Positions 3,979 to 10,943 of a stretch of 10,943 bases of DNA are shown one piece after another. How positions within the stretch are numbered: the first letter of the stretch is position 1; every line of letters begins with the position of its first letter. The notes below the pieces were generated by a model, which was not told the DNA's origin, did not search any database, and saw nothing but the letters and a program-made list of their open reading frames with translations. The stretch covers positions 1-10,943 of the forward strand of contig CAVJMJ010000035.1 of assembly GCA_963650915.1 (NCBI GenBank), given 5' to 3'. The translations under genes and the position numbers were made by a program. The DNA comes from UBA4636 sp963650915 (GTDB taxonomy: Bacteria; Bacillota; Clostridia; Christensenellales; Borkfalkiaceae).

Positions 3979-6756
3979 ATGGTTAATGTCAGGAAACAAC
4001 GTCTCTTAATCGTTTTGGCGGTTATAACGGCGTTACTTTTTACGGCTTTCGGTGCCGTTACGTCGGTTAGCGCGGCTACCGTCAGCGACGATATCGCTAT
4101 TACGTACGCCGACAACAGAAACGTCGTAAAGATTTTGGACGAAGAAGCGGGAGGCGAGCCGGTTTACTTCAAAAAGTTGAAGGAAACCGAAGAACTCACG
4201 TCCGAAGAAGTATTGGCAACGATGAACCGCATCGTTGCAGTTGCCAAAGCGTACACGGGGCTTAAAAAGACCTGTGATAAGATAGACGCTTCGCTTGAAG
4301 TCATCCATGACGTCGACTACGATCTTTGGTGCGTTATTACCGAACTGAACAGTCAAAAAGACTCGGTATTCACCGATGCCTTGAAACTCGGTCAGAACAA
4401 CTACCTGACCTACGATAGCGACGGGGCTAACCTTGCCGCCGTTAAAGAATTTGCTTCGCAGTATAAAACTTTAAGTTACGAGGCAGATTTGGCGTCGGAA
4501 CTTAATTCGTTGTTTTCCGTAAACAATGCAAATCCCGACGGAACCCCGACGAGCGTTTACGGTTTTTACGACTTAAATTCGTCGGCATACGACTACGGTG
4601 CTTACGAGTTAATCTCTTGTTACGAAGAAGGTAAACAAAAAATTGCGGAGTCTTCCTCTCCCGCAGATACGCGTGACGAGTATAAGACGAAGTTAAACGC
4701 CGTTCCCAGAAACGTTTTCGAATTCGTTTACAACGAATATTTGGAAGCGACTGCGGTTGAAAGAGGGTCTCTTTCAAAAGAAGAAGCCGACCTCGACAAC
4801 AACCTCATCGTTAAAAAGATGGGCGAGTGCGAGAAACAGGTGGAAGAATTCTATAAAGCCGCTTGCGACGATATAAAGACCGCTTACAAAACAAAATATA
4901 CCTATCTTCAAAACTATTTTGCGAACCATCAGGAATACGACGGTACCGCGGTAAGTAAAAACACCTCTTCCATAAAATACGAAAAAGACGGCGTCGTTAT
5001 CATGACGATAAAGGCTTACATAAAGAGAGGTTATCCTACTACCAAGACCGAAGCCACCGTATTTGCGCCCAACGCCTCGATAGCCCTTTACGCGGGCACG
5101 CTAACAGGCGAAGCAAGGAACGTTTCCGACCTTTTGTACGCAAAGAACGATAAACTCGGCGTAGGCTACTTCGTTCGTTTCAACGTTTACGGCGGATCTG
5201 TCAATTCCAAAGTTTTCGATACCGAAAAGGCAAACAGTTCTACTCCGGGCGGGGTTATTTACGAAATAACTTTTGACTTAAACAAGTATTATTCGAAGAT
5301 CGTTTCCCAAGATCAAGGTGCTTTGGGTAAAGCACTTAAAAACGTCTCCTTCCTGAAAGGCGTTTGGGGTTCGAGCGATAAATCCGAGCAGATAGCCAAG
5401 GCAAACGAAGCTATCGGCGGAACGGAAACGGAACTTTGTTATTTATACCAAGACGGAGAATTAAAGCCGTTTGAAAAAATTGATTACCAATCCGGAGGCA
5501 TTTTGATGTTAGAAACTACAACGTTCGGCAACTTCGCTATCGCGGCTGTCGATTCCTCGTCTAAGTTATTAGGCAACATTTGGTTCTATATTATCACCAT
5601 TGCGGCGATTATAGTTATCTTGATAATCATATCGCTTATCAAAAAATTCCACAAATACACCGTTAAGTTCTATTCAAACGGCGGAAGCAAAGTTAAAAAC
5701 GCAAAAGCAAGACTTGGCGAATACATTGCAATGCCGGCAAATCCCGTCAGACCCGGTTACGTATTTGCAGGTTGGTTTACGAGTCAGGATCTCTCCGAAC
5801 GTTTCGTTGCAAACCGCATGGTTACCCGTCGTAACTTGAAAGCTTACGCTAAATGGAACCTCGAGTTATCCAAAGAACGTATCGACAGATATTACGAAAC
5901 GTTAAGAAACGAATTAGCCGCTCACGGTGCCTTAAACGAAGGTTGCGCTATCGAAGAAGGAAAGGAAAAGACCTTCGCAGTCATCGTTAAGGGCGAAAAA
6001 GATATCATCCTTTACACTGCGTTTGAATTAAAGACTTTGATTCAAGACGGTTACAACGTTAAAGCATCGGGTGAAGGTTACGAAGAAACTCCTTCGATGT
6101 TCGTCATCTCGACGAGAGACGATTTCGTGGTCGCTCAAAAATTGGTTACCAAACTTATTAAGACTTACGACCTCAAAGAAACCGAATACGAAGAAGCAAA
6201 AACCGAAGAAAAGAGATTTGCTCTTACACTCGTCGCTCCTATGGTAGTTGCCGCGGAACTCGAAACCACCGAGGAAGTAAAACCCGAAGAAACGGAAGAA
6301 ACGACCGAAGCCGTCGAAGAAACGGTTGAAGAAACTAAACCCGAAGAAACGGAAGAAACGACCGAACAGGTTGAAGAACCCGCCCCCGCTACAGAAGAGC
6401 AACTTATAGAGTACTTCACCACGATTCGTAACGCCGTTTGCGGTTACGCATTGTACGAGAAGAACGACAAAGCCGAAGACGGCAAGATGCTCGTTAAACT
6501 TTATAAGAAGGAAGATGCGGTTTACTGCTATCTTGCACTCGATCCCGCTTCTTACGGTCTTGAAACGGTAGGTCTCGGCTTTAGCGATACGCCGGCACTC
6601 ATGAAAGTAGCAACCGACGAAGATCTTGAAAAAGCAATTTCTTTGGTTGAAGCGGTTATGCTCGCTCACGGGTTTGAAAAATCCGACGAACCGGTAGAAG
6701 AGAAACCTTACGAAGGTAAAGGATTCGGTTACAGAATTCACTTCGTAGAAGAATAA
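3979..6756 (+). CDS. Exported single-pass protein with InlB-type repeat and duplicated C-terminal domain
   Basis: This 925-residue protein starts at the ATG with AAGGAG at 3967-3972, six bases upstream. Residues 1-33 are a signal peptide (KQR, then a hydrophobic core, cleavage near SVSA-A). Residues 34-330 are mostly helical and 331-530 beta-rich, ending in TTTFGNFAIA, a motif type often seen before the last helix of clostridial surface proteins. Residues 533-554 form the membrane helix, followed by KK. Residues 560-627 are a Listeria-Bacteroides (InlB B) repeat, YTVKFYSNGG to LKAYAKW. Residues 633-733 and 806-901 are two copies of one domain, separated by an E/T-rich linker (761-806). By the positive-inside rule everything after 554 is cytoplasmic, unusual for this repeat. 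Single-gene transcript; function unknown, perhaps linking the envelope to a cytoplasmic partner. Confidence 0.85.
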   Translation: MVNVRKQRLLIVLAVITALLFTAFGAVTSVSAATVSDDIAITYADNRNVVKILDEEAGGEPVYFKKLKETEELTSEEVLATMNRIVAVAKAYTGLKKTCDKIDASLEVIHDVDYDLWCVITELNSQKDSVFTDALKLGQNNYLTYDSDGANLAAVKEFASQYKTLSYEADLASELNSLFSVNNANPDGTPTSVYGFYDLNSSAYDYGAYELISCYEEGKQKIAESSSPADTRDEYKTKLNAVPRNVFEFVYNEYLEATAVERGSLSKEEADLDNNLIVKKMGECEKQVEEFYKAACDDIKTAYKTKYTYLQNYFANHQEYDGTAVSKNTSSIKYEKDGVVIMTIKAYIKRGYPTTKTEATVFAPNASIALYAGTLTGEARNVSDLLYAKNDKLGVGYFVRFNVYGGSVNSKVFDTEKANSSTPGGVIYEITFDLNKYYSKIVSQDQGALGKALKNVSFLKGVWGSSDKSEQIAKANEAIGGTETELCYLYQDGELKPFEKIDYQSGGILMLETTTFGNFAIAAVDSSSKLLGNIWFYIITIAAIIVILIIISLIKKFHKYTVKFYSNGGSKVKNAKARLGEYIAMPANPVRPGYVFAGWFTSQDLSERFVANRMVTRRNLKAYAKWNLELSKERIDRYYETLRNELAAHGALNEGCAIEEGKEKTFAVIVKGEKDIILYTAFELKTLIQDGYNVKASGEGYEETPSMFVISTRDDFVVAQKLVTKLIKTYDLKETEYEEAKTEEKRFALTLVAPMVVAAELETTEEVKPEETEETTEAVEETVEETKPEETEETTEQVEEPAPATEEQLIEYFTTIRNAVCGYALYEKNDKAEDGKMLVKLYKKEDAVYCYLALDPASYGLETVGLGFSDTPALMKVATDEDLEKAISLVEAVMLAHGFEKSDEPVEEKPYEGKGFGYRIHFVEE
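6280..6366 (+). repeat. 30-bp in-frame direct repeat in the E/T-rich linker
   Basis: Bases 6280-6309 and 6337-6366 are identical and 57 bases (19 codons) apart. Both encode KPEETEETTE, at residues 768-777 and 787-796. The identity at DNA level suggests a recent duplication or ongoing copy-number change in the linker. Confidence 0.85.
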
Positions 6757-6768
6757 AACCAAAAAGGA

Positions 6769-6814
6769 CCGTCGCAAGTTGCGAAACTAAGTAACTTGCG
6801 ACGGTTTTTCTTTT
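6769..6814 (+). terminator. Intrinsic terminator of the membrane protein gene
   Basis: CCGTCGCAAGTT (6769-6780) pairs perfectly with AACTTGCGACGG (6793-6804), a 12-bp stem with a 12-base loop, followed by TTTTTCTTTT. It starts 12 bases after the stop codon. Confidence 0.92.
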
Positions 6815-6906
6815 GAGTTAAAAAAGTCGTATTAAACGGCGATAAGTTGTTTATAATCAAAGAAATTACATTTCCGTTATAACACACACTTAGGTAATGA
6901 ACTTTT

Positions 6907-6934
6907 GAAAGCGTATATCCGACTGTGCGCTTTC
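6907..6934 (+). other. Hairpin in the leader of the Fe-S protein gene
   Basis: GAAAGCG (6907-6913) pairs with CGCTTTC (6928-6934), and the stem can extend by four more pairs (two of them G-U) to a 6-base loop. It lies 20 bases before the AGGAG site. A TATAAT box at 6852-6857 may be the -10, but no good -35 is visible. The role of the hairpin is unknown. Confidence 0.4.
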
Positions 6935-6963
6935 TCTGTCAAATATATCGTAACAGGAGCACT

Positions 6964-7161
6964 ATGAAAATAAGATTTAACGACGATAAAGAATACATTG
7001 AAAAAATTCAAGAAGGTTTGCGCCAAAAAGACGGCTATTGCCCTTGCAAGGTAGGGAAACTTCCCGAAAACAAATGCATGTGCGAAGAATTCCGTAACCA
7101 AATTAAGGACGAAAACTTTGAAGGCTATTGCCATTGCAAACTTTATTATAAGGAAAAATAA
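6964..7161 (+). CDS. Small ferredoxin-thioredoxin reductase beta-like Fe-S protein
   Basis: The 65-residue protein carries six cysteines in three C-x-C pairs: C26-P-C28, C38-M-C40 and C55-H-C57, within GYCPC...KCMCEEF...GYCHC. This is the signature of the catalytic (beta) chain of ferredoxin-thioredoxin reductase, where four Cys hold a [4Fe-4S] cluster and two form the redox-active disulfide. The spacings here (9 and 14 residues) differ from the chloroplast form (16 and 8, from memory) but resemble short versions in anaerobic bacteria. No alpha chain, ferredoxin or thioredoxin gene is adjacent, so the electron partner is unknown. I start at 6964 because AGGAG lies at 6955-6959; an in-frame ATG at 6925 falls inside the leader hairpin. 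Cytoplasmic. Confidence 0.85.
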   Translation: MKIRFNDDKEYIEKIQEGLRQKDGYCPCKVGKLPENKCMCEEFRNQIKDENFEGYCHCKLYYKEK

Positions 7162-7209
7162 ATTATAAAAGGGCAATAAATCATAATTGGGAAATTATAA
7201 AGGGGAATA

Positions 7210-7476
7210 ATGTAACAAGAAGCCACGCAAGAAGCCACGCAAGAAGCCACGCAAGAAGCCACGCAAGAAGCCACGCAAGACTATACTTTATACTAAAAAA
7301 TCATTGATAGCCTGAATCTGACCGAAAATATGCGTATTGCCTTGGAATGCCGCCAAAAAGGCTTAAGTTATCCCGAAATAGGCAGAGTTCTATCACGCGT
7401 GCAGTCCTCGGTATTTGAATACTTTTATCAAAATCCGCCAAAGATATATGGCAATTTACGTATAAATACAAACTAA
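7210..7476 (+). pseudogene. Decayed helix-turn-helix (sigma region 4-like) gene
   Basis: A strong ribosome site (AAAGGGG, 7199-7205) precedes an ATG at 7210, but the next codon is TAA (7213-7215). The same frame then encodes five QEAT units, DYTLY, a second TAA (7294-7296) and an open stretch to the stop at 7474-7476. That stretch, including LNLTENMRIALECRQKG followed by LSYPEIGRVL and SSVFEYFY, looks like a sigma-70 region 4 or LuxR-type helix-turn-helix. Both stops could arise from CAA (Gln) by one C-to-T change. I infer an inactivated small DNA-binding protein; a 48-residue product from the ATG at 7330 is possible but has no ribosome site. Confidence 0.6.
7216..7280 (+). repeat. 12-bp tandem repeat encoding QEAT
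   Basis: Five identical units CAAGAAGCCACG run from 7216 to 7275, followed by 5 bases of a sixth. The unit is four codons, so copy-number change keeps the reading frame. It sits at the 5' end of the decayed helix-turn-helix gene. Confidence 0.95.
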
Positions 7477-7530
7477 TCTAAACATGCAAGAAATATGCAC
7501 TTGAAACAAATAGACTTTGATTGAAAATTA

Positions 7531-7563
7531 TAGACGGATAAATCACTAAAATTTGTCCGTCTA
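7531..7563. terminator. Bidirectional terminator between convergent genes
   Basis: TAGACGGATAAAT (7531-7543) pairs with ATTTGTCCGTCTA (7551-7563), a 13-bp stem with one G-U pair and loop CACTAAA. CTTTTAT follows on the plus strand and TAATTTTC on the minus strand. It separates the plus-strand remnant from mcrC and probably serves both. Between 7477 and 7629 nothing else is evident. Confidence 0.8.
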
Positions 7564-7629
7564 CTTTTATAACGTTTTGCGTTTACATTTTTATTTCCAA
7601 CTTACAAGAATTATGTTATCAAAATCTGT

Positions 7630-8664
7630 TTATAATCCAAATTCGTCTTTGATTATAACGTTTAGTTGTTGAGATATTTCTTCAAATGGTAAGTTCAAGT
7701 CTAACGTTTTTACCGATATTCTGTTTCCGCTCATAACATATGAATTGTCAGGCTGAACGTTTTCATCCGTTTTCGCATATAGCAACATACCAGAAACCGT
7801 ATGTTCTTTATTTCTTAATTCATATTCTTTGTTTTTTACATACGTAAAAATCTGATACAAATTAGCGGAGGGTAAAGTATGAACCCCATATTGTTCCTGC
7901 GTATTGTGTAAATAATATTTTGCATCTATAATCAGAATATGGTTTTCTTTTCGCAACATAATGTCCGATTGCATTATAGGTAGCATTCCATGTTCTTCGT
8001 CATCGAGTTGCCATGCAATCTGTTCAGGATTAACCGATAACATCGGAAAATGCTTACGATAATACTCCAAAATAAATTTTTCGTACAAGCGACATTCCCT
8101 TTGCTCGTCGAGAAAAGTCATAAGCTTTGTAGTTCCATCCGTTTGCGTCTGCAAGAGTCCTTTTATAACCAAATTGCAAATTGATAAAAGCAAGTGGTAT
8201 GACTTGTTATTTTTATTATACCTGATACGCCAATCGATAGTATGTATATCCAGCAAATCAACATTTGAAAAGAACATCATCAGATTTTTCAGCTCTTTCT
8301 TTCTTGCTTTGGAAATGTCTGTTTTTAACAACAAAAACACGGTCGTTTTCAATATACGATTGAAATAGCTGTTTTCCGAAAATTCATCGTAAGAACATAC
8401 AAGCCGAGACTTCATTATGCTTCGTGTTTTTATTGAATCCGAAACATCTATTTTGCCTTTTATCGAGGATAATGGCTTGCTTATTTCAATATAATCTTTA
8501 TTTAATCCGCGCTTCAGTTGAACGGAAATGCCCTTTGACAGAATTGCGGCAAATAATTCCGCCGCATTACTAAAATTTTCCGTCGCGATATCGGAATATC
8601 CGTTTTCGTTCAATATCTGAAAGGCGTAAGATAACATATAATATATGTTTCTGACAGGTATCAC
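7630..8664 (-). CDS. mcrC: McrC, nuclease subunit of type IV restriction system McrBC
   Basis: From the GTG at 8664 the protein has 344 residues and opens with the family-typical IPVRNIYYMLSYAF. The C-terminal nuclease domain shows the PD-(D/E)XK pattern: D234 in QSDIML and D247-A-K249 in LIIDAKYY, followed by Q271 in NLYQIFTY. McrC binds the McrB ring, stimulates its GTP hydrolysis and cuts DNA with modified cytosines. The frame is open to a GTG at 8697, which would add 11 residues unlike the family and has no usable ribosome site. I prefer 8664 because it restarts exactly at the conserved N-terminus and overlaps the TAG of a mini-ORF. The gene follows mcrB, from which its translation is probably coupled. 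Confidence 0.9.
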   Translation of the reverse strand: MIPVRNIYYMLSYAFQILNENGYSDIATENFSNAAELFAAILSKGISVQLKRGLNKDYIEISKPLSSIKGKIDVSDSIKTRSIMKSRLVCSYDEFSENSYFNRILKTTVFLLLKTDISKARKKELKNLMMFFSNVDLLDIHTIDWRIRYNKNNKSYHLLLSICNLVIKGLLQTQTDGTTKLMTFLDEQRECRLYEKFILEYYRKHFPMLSVNPEQIAWQLDDEEHGMLPIMQSDIMLRKENHILIIDAKYYLHNTQEQYGVHTLPSANLYQIFTYVKNKEYELRNKEHTVSGMLLYAKTDENVQPDNSYVMSGNRISVKTLDLNLPFEEISQQLNVIIKDEFGL

Positions 8665-8688
8665 TATATGTTTCTGACAGGTATCACT
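8643..8688. repeat. Perfect 23-bp tandem duplication at the mcrB/mcrC junction
   Basis: Bases 8643-8665 and 8666-8688 are identical. The distal copy contains the mcrB stop (TGA, 8684-8686) and the GTG at 8685-8687 overlapping it; the proximal copy contains the GTG at 8662-8664 that continues into mcrC. Because 23 is not a multiple of three, the duplication shifts the frame of the first GTG. Confidence 0.97.
8664..8687 (-). other. Seven-codon mini-ORF created by the duplication
   Basis: GTG at 8687 overlaps the mcrB stop as GTGA and has AAGGAG (8697-8702) nine bases upstream. It reads MIPVRNI then TAG, the first seven residues of the McrC family N-terminus. The TAG shares one base with the next GTG (TAGTG), which continues as McrC. 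Ribosomes could stop and restart here. Confidence 0.7.
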
Positions 8689-10831
8689 TAATCGCACTCC
8701 TTAACAGATTGCTCCAATTCTTCACTTTAGCGGGCTCATCGAACCAATATTCCTTTAACATGGGAATAAGTTCGTATTCGACTATATTTGACAATCTTGC
8801 ATCGGTTATTTCTTTTATATTGCAGAAGTAACTGTGTCCGATTTTGAATCCGTCGCCTAATGCGTCATCAGAGGCAATAGCACTATTTAACGATTCAACG
8901 GTATCGATTAGCCTATCGAATTTATGATTATTAAGGTTCATCCGATATTCGATAAACTTTTCACTTTCAAAACCCGGTTTCATCTCATAGAAAGCAAATC
9001 TTCTTCTGAGTGCATAATCGAGCATTGCGAGACTTCTATCGGCTGTATTCATCATTCCGATTATGTAAATGTTGTTAGGAACCGAAAACTTTTCGTCTGA
9101 ATACAAAAGTTGCAGTTTAACTTTTTCTCGTTTGTCCGTTTCTATGAGCATAAACAACTCACCGAAAATTTTGCTGAGATTTCCGCGATTTATCTCGTCT
9201 ATAATGAAGAAATAGTCGTTATCGCTATCGCTTTCTGCTTTTTTGCAGAAATTATAGAAAGGACCTTTTTTCAGAACGAATCCGCCGTTTTCAGTCGGGC
9301 GATATCCCATAATAAAGTCTTCGTAAGAATAACTCTGATGAAACTGAATCATCATTACTCTTTCCGAATCCTGAACCCCCATCATTGAGTAGGCAAGTCG
9401 CCTTGCCGCAAAAGTTTTCCCGACACCCGGCGCACCTTGTAAAATTACGTTCTTTTTTACCGAAACCAACTGAACAAGCGTATTATACTCGTCTTCGGAC
9501 ATATATACGTCGTTTAAGAAATCTTCGGGCGAATACGGAGGGTATATTATTTCCTTTTCTTCTATTTCTTCACCCTGCGCATTATCGAAAAGCGAATTTA
9601 GATTTTGGACATATTCGGTATATTGAGTTATATCCGTTAAAGTTTTTAGAACAATCTGATGCCACGGATGATCCCATAAACCGTTGTTTATCCATTTAAC
9701 TTTACGAACGTTGTTATAACCGTCAAGTTGTGACGGATCATAAATGTAATCGGACTCAACGACTCCGCGCCCGATTATCTGGTGCATTCCTTTTTTGACA
9801 AAAATCACATCTCCGACTTTCATCTCTTTTGCAAACTGCCACGTTGCATGAGCGTCGTTTTTATACGGACGATCCGGATCAAAAGTTGCTTTCATTTTAG
9901 CTTTCATCTGGTTTTTATCGGTAAATTGAGATAAATCTCCGATTTCACTCCAGCCGATAGCCATTATGCCTTGTTTGTAAAATTCTTCCCATTTTTCACC
10001 GCCACGTCCTGGAGCGTATAACCAATAATGCACAGCATTTGCATCTTCTTCAACAATTGCCGTGTTTTCGTCATCACTGACTTTTTTATTCTCCTGATTT
10101 ACTCGTTCCGATTCAACATACGCCGCATAAGATAATTCCGGCAAATTTTTATAGTTTAGTCCGCCTTCAGAAAGCTTTTTTGAAATTGTTTCGCTTAACC
10201 ATAAATATGTTTCTCCGTTCGGAACTTCCTTGAATGTTTTCGTTTTGCCGTCAACCAGTTCGGGACAGTATTCTTTTATATACCAACGAGTTCTCGAATC
10301 CAAATTGACAAAAGCATAAGGTCTAATCCAAAACAAACCCATTGTTATATTCCACTTTATACAACTCTGTTTGACAACTACGTCGTAAATAGCGATAAAC
10401 CTGTCTTTTATTTGAGATTTATCGGCGGCATCGGCATATTTAAGCGCGGTTTTGAACAATAACCACAAATTATCGATGTCTGACTCTTGTCTTGTCCAGC
10501 CGAAAAATACCGCTTTCAAATTATTAAGAGTGGGTATACCGTCAAACACAGTAGGAATTTTAATCTTTTTATCGATGTCAAATTCTTTTGCAAACGCTTT
10601 GATAATAGATATTCTGTTTACTTCGGACAATTCTTTATTAAACATTCCGAAGACGGTGAAAGGGTCTATGTCAACCACAGAATCGTCTTCTTCCAATTTC
10701 TGAAATTTCATCCCCAAGCCATTAAAGATGCTTTGAAGTTTTTCAAGCAAAAACTTTCTGTTCGTTTCATACCCCAAAAGTTTATCCGCAAATGCCGAAT
10801 AAAATTTTACCCATTCATAATTTGAATTCAT
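8684..10831 (-). CDS. mcrB: McrB-like AAA+ GTPase with EVE/PUA-like reader domain
   Basis: The C-terminal part (about residues 440-715) is the McrB AAA+ motor: Walker A GAPGVGKT (466-473), Walker B FFIIDEINRG (D545, E546, N548), and the McrB signature MNTADRSLAMLD followed by YALRRRF (594-612). Known McrB proteins form GTP-driven rings that move DNA for McrC to cut. Residues 267-400 (HYWLYAPGRGGEKW to GLWDHPW) resemble EVE/PUA-like domains that bind modified bases. Residues 1-240 form a helical domain seen in other Bacillota McrB-like proteins. The whole 715-residue protein is much longer than the E. coli form (about 460). The start is set by GAGGAG at 10839-10844, seven bases before the ATG. 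Its stop overlaps the old mcrC start as GTGA. Confidence 0.9.
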   Translation of the reverse strand: MNSNYEWVKFYSAFADKLLGYETNRKFLLEKLQSIFNGLGMKFQKLEEDDSVVDIDPFTVFGMFNKELSEVNRISIIKAFAKEFDIDKKIKIPTVFDGIPTLNNLKAVFFGWTRQESDIDNLWLLFKTALKYADAADKSQIKDRFIAIYDVVVKQSCIKWNITMGLFWIRPYAFVNLDSRTRWYIKEYCPELVDGKTKTFKEVPNGETYLWLSETISKKLSEGGLNYKNLPELSYAAYVESERVNQENKKVSDDENTAIVEEDANAVHYWLYAPGRGGEKWEEFYKQGIMAIGWSEIGDLSQFTDKNQMKAKMKATFDPDRPYKNDAHATWQFAKEMKVGDVIFVKKGMHQIIGRGVVESDYIYDPSQLDGYNNVRKVKWINNGLWDHPWHQIVLKTLTDITQYTEYVQNLNSLFDNAQGEEIEEKEIIYPPYSPEDFLNDVYMSEDEYNTLVQLVSVKKNVILQGAPGVGKTFAARRLAYSMMGVQDSERVMMIQFHQSYSYEDFIMGYRPTENGGFVLKKGPFYNFCKKAESDSDNDYFFIIDEINRGNLSKIFGELFMLIETDKREKVKLQLLYSDEKFSVPNNIYIIGMMNTADRSLAMLDYALRRRFAFYEMKPGFESEKFIEYRMNLNNHKFDRLIDTVESLNSAIASDDALGDGFKIGHSYFCNIKEITDARLSNIVEYELIPMLKEYWFDEPAKVKNWSNLLRSAIK

Positions 10832-10881
10832 AATCTATCTCCTCATATTTCCCAAAATCAACTTTCGTTAAAGAATGTGAA

Positions 10882-10943
10882 TTATTTTATTAACCAATCG
10901 GCTATATCGATAATCGAAATGCCTTCATAATCGTATTGTTCGT
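10882..10943 (-). CDS. C-terminal end of an unidentified upstream gene (partial)
   Basis: The minus strand encodes EQYDYEGISIIDIADWLIK and a TAA stop at 10882-10884; the gene continues beyond the right edge. It ends 50 bases before the mcrB start with no terminator-like hairpin between, so it probably belongs to the same operon. Residue choice is plainly protein-like, but 19 residues are too few to name a family. Confidence 0.6.
   Translation of the reverse strand, partial: EQYDYEGISIIDIADWLIK

Noticed and set aside
6028..6777. Long minus-strand frames opposite the large protein, including a Ser/Val-rich one at 6165-6422
   Set aside because: They mirror the E/T-rich codons of the sense gene; one also starts in the terminator. 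No start signals or domains.
6877..7176. 99-codon hydrophobic minus-strand frame
   Set aside because: Antisense to the well-supported Fe-S protein gene with its six conserved cysteines.
7210..7476. TAA reassigned to Gln
   Set aside because: Other genes here, including those ending at 6756 and 7161 and the minus-strand ones at 555 and 7630, stop normally at TAA and have no internal TAA, so mutation is the simpler reading.
7630..8697. GTG at 8697 as the mcrC start
   Set aside because: The AAGGAG abuts it with no spacing, and the added 11 residues are translated duplication sequence unlike the family N-terminus. It remains possible as a minor start.

Overview
The window looks like a low-GC Bacillota (Clostridia-type) chromosome, probably an uncultured gut lineage. 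The signs are purine-rich AAGGAG-type ribosome sites, sigma-A-like promoters, U-tailed hairpin terminators, and a surface-type protein with an InlB/Listeria-Bacteroides repeat. This taxonomic guess is inference only. No rRNA, tRNA, CRISPR array or insertion sequence was seen.
Layout. Bases 1-554 hold no convincing protein gene. They carry a 21-codon mini-ORF, two strong symmetrical hairpin terminators, a 17-bp tandem repeat and an unusual string of small hairpins. Four minus-strand genes fill 555-3631: a SAM-dependent methyltransferase-like protein; a calcineurin-type phosphoesterase whose start overlaps the stop of a low-molecular-weight protein tyrosine phosphatase (a two-gene operon behind a 40-bp tandem repeat that carries promoter-like boxes); and a membrane-anchored DUF2726 protein with a near-consensus promoter placed so that its mRNA would be leaderless.
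A plus-strand gene at 3979-6756 encodes a 925-residue protein. It has a signal peptide, a large exported region, one transmembrane helix, an InlB-type repeat predicted to lie in the cytoplasm, and two copies of a roughly 95-residue domain joined by an E/T-rich linker. A clear promoter, a leader hairpin and an intrinsic terminator bracket it. Next come a 65-residue ferredoxin-thioredoxin-reductase beta-like Fe-S protein and the remains of a small helix-turn-helix gene with five QEAT repeats and two in-frame TAA codons.
From 7630 to the right edge lies a minus-strand type IV restriction cassette: mcrC, mcrB with a fused EVE/PUA-like reader domain, and the last 19 codons of an upstream gene. A 23-bp perfect tandem duplication sits exactly on the mcrB/mcrC junction. 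It turns the original coupled mcrC start into a 7-codon mini-ORF whose TAG overlaps a second GTG start. This is the most interesting signal in the window. The cassette looks lower in CG-rich codons than the rest, which fits an acquired defence island.
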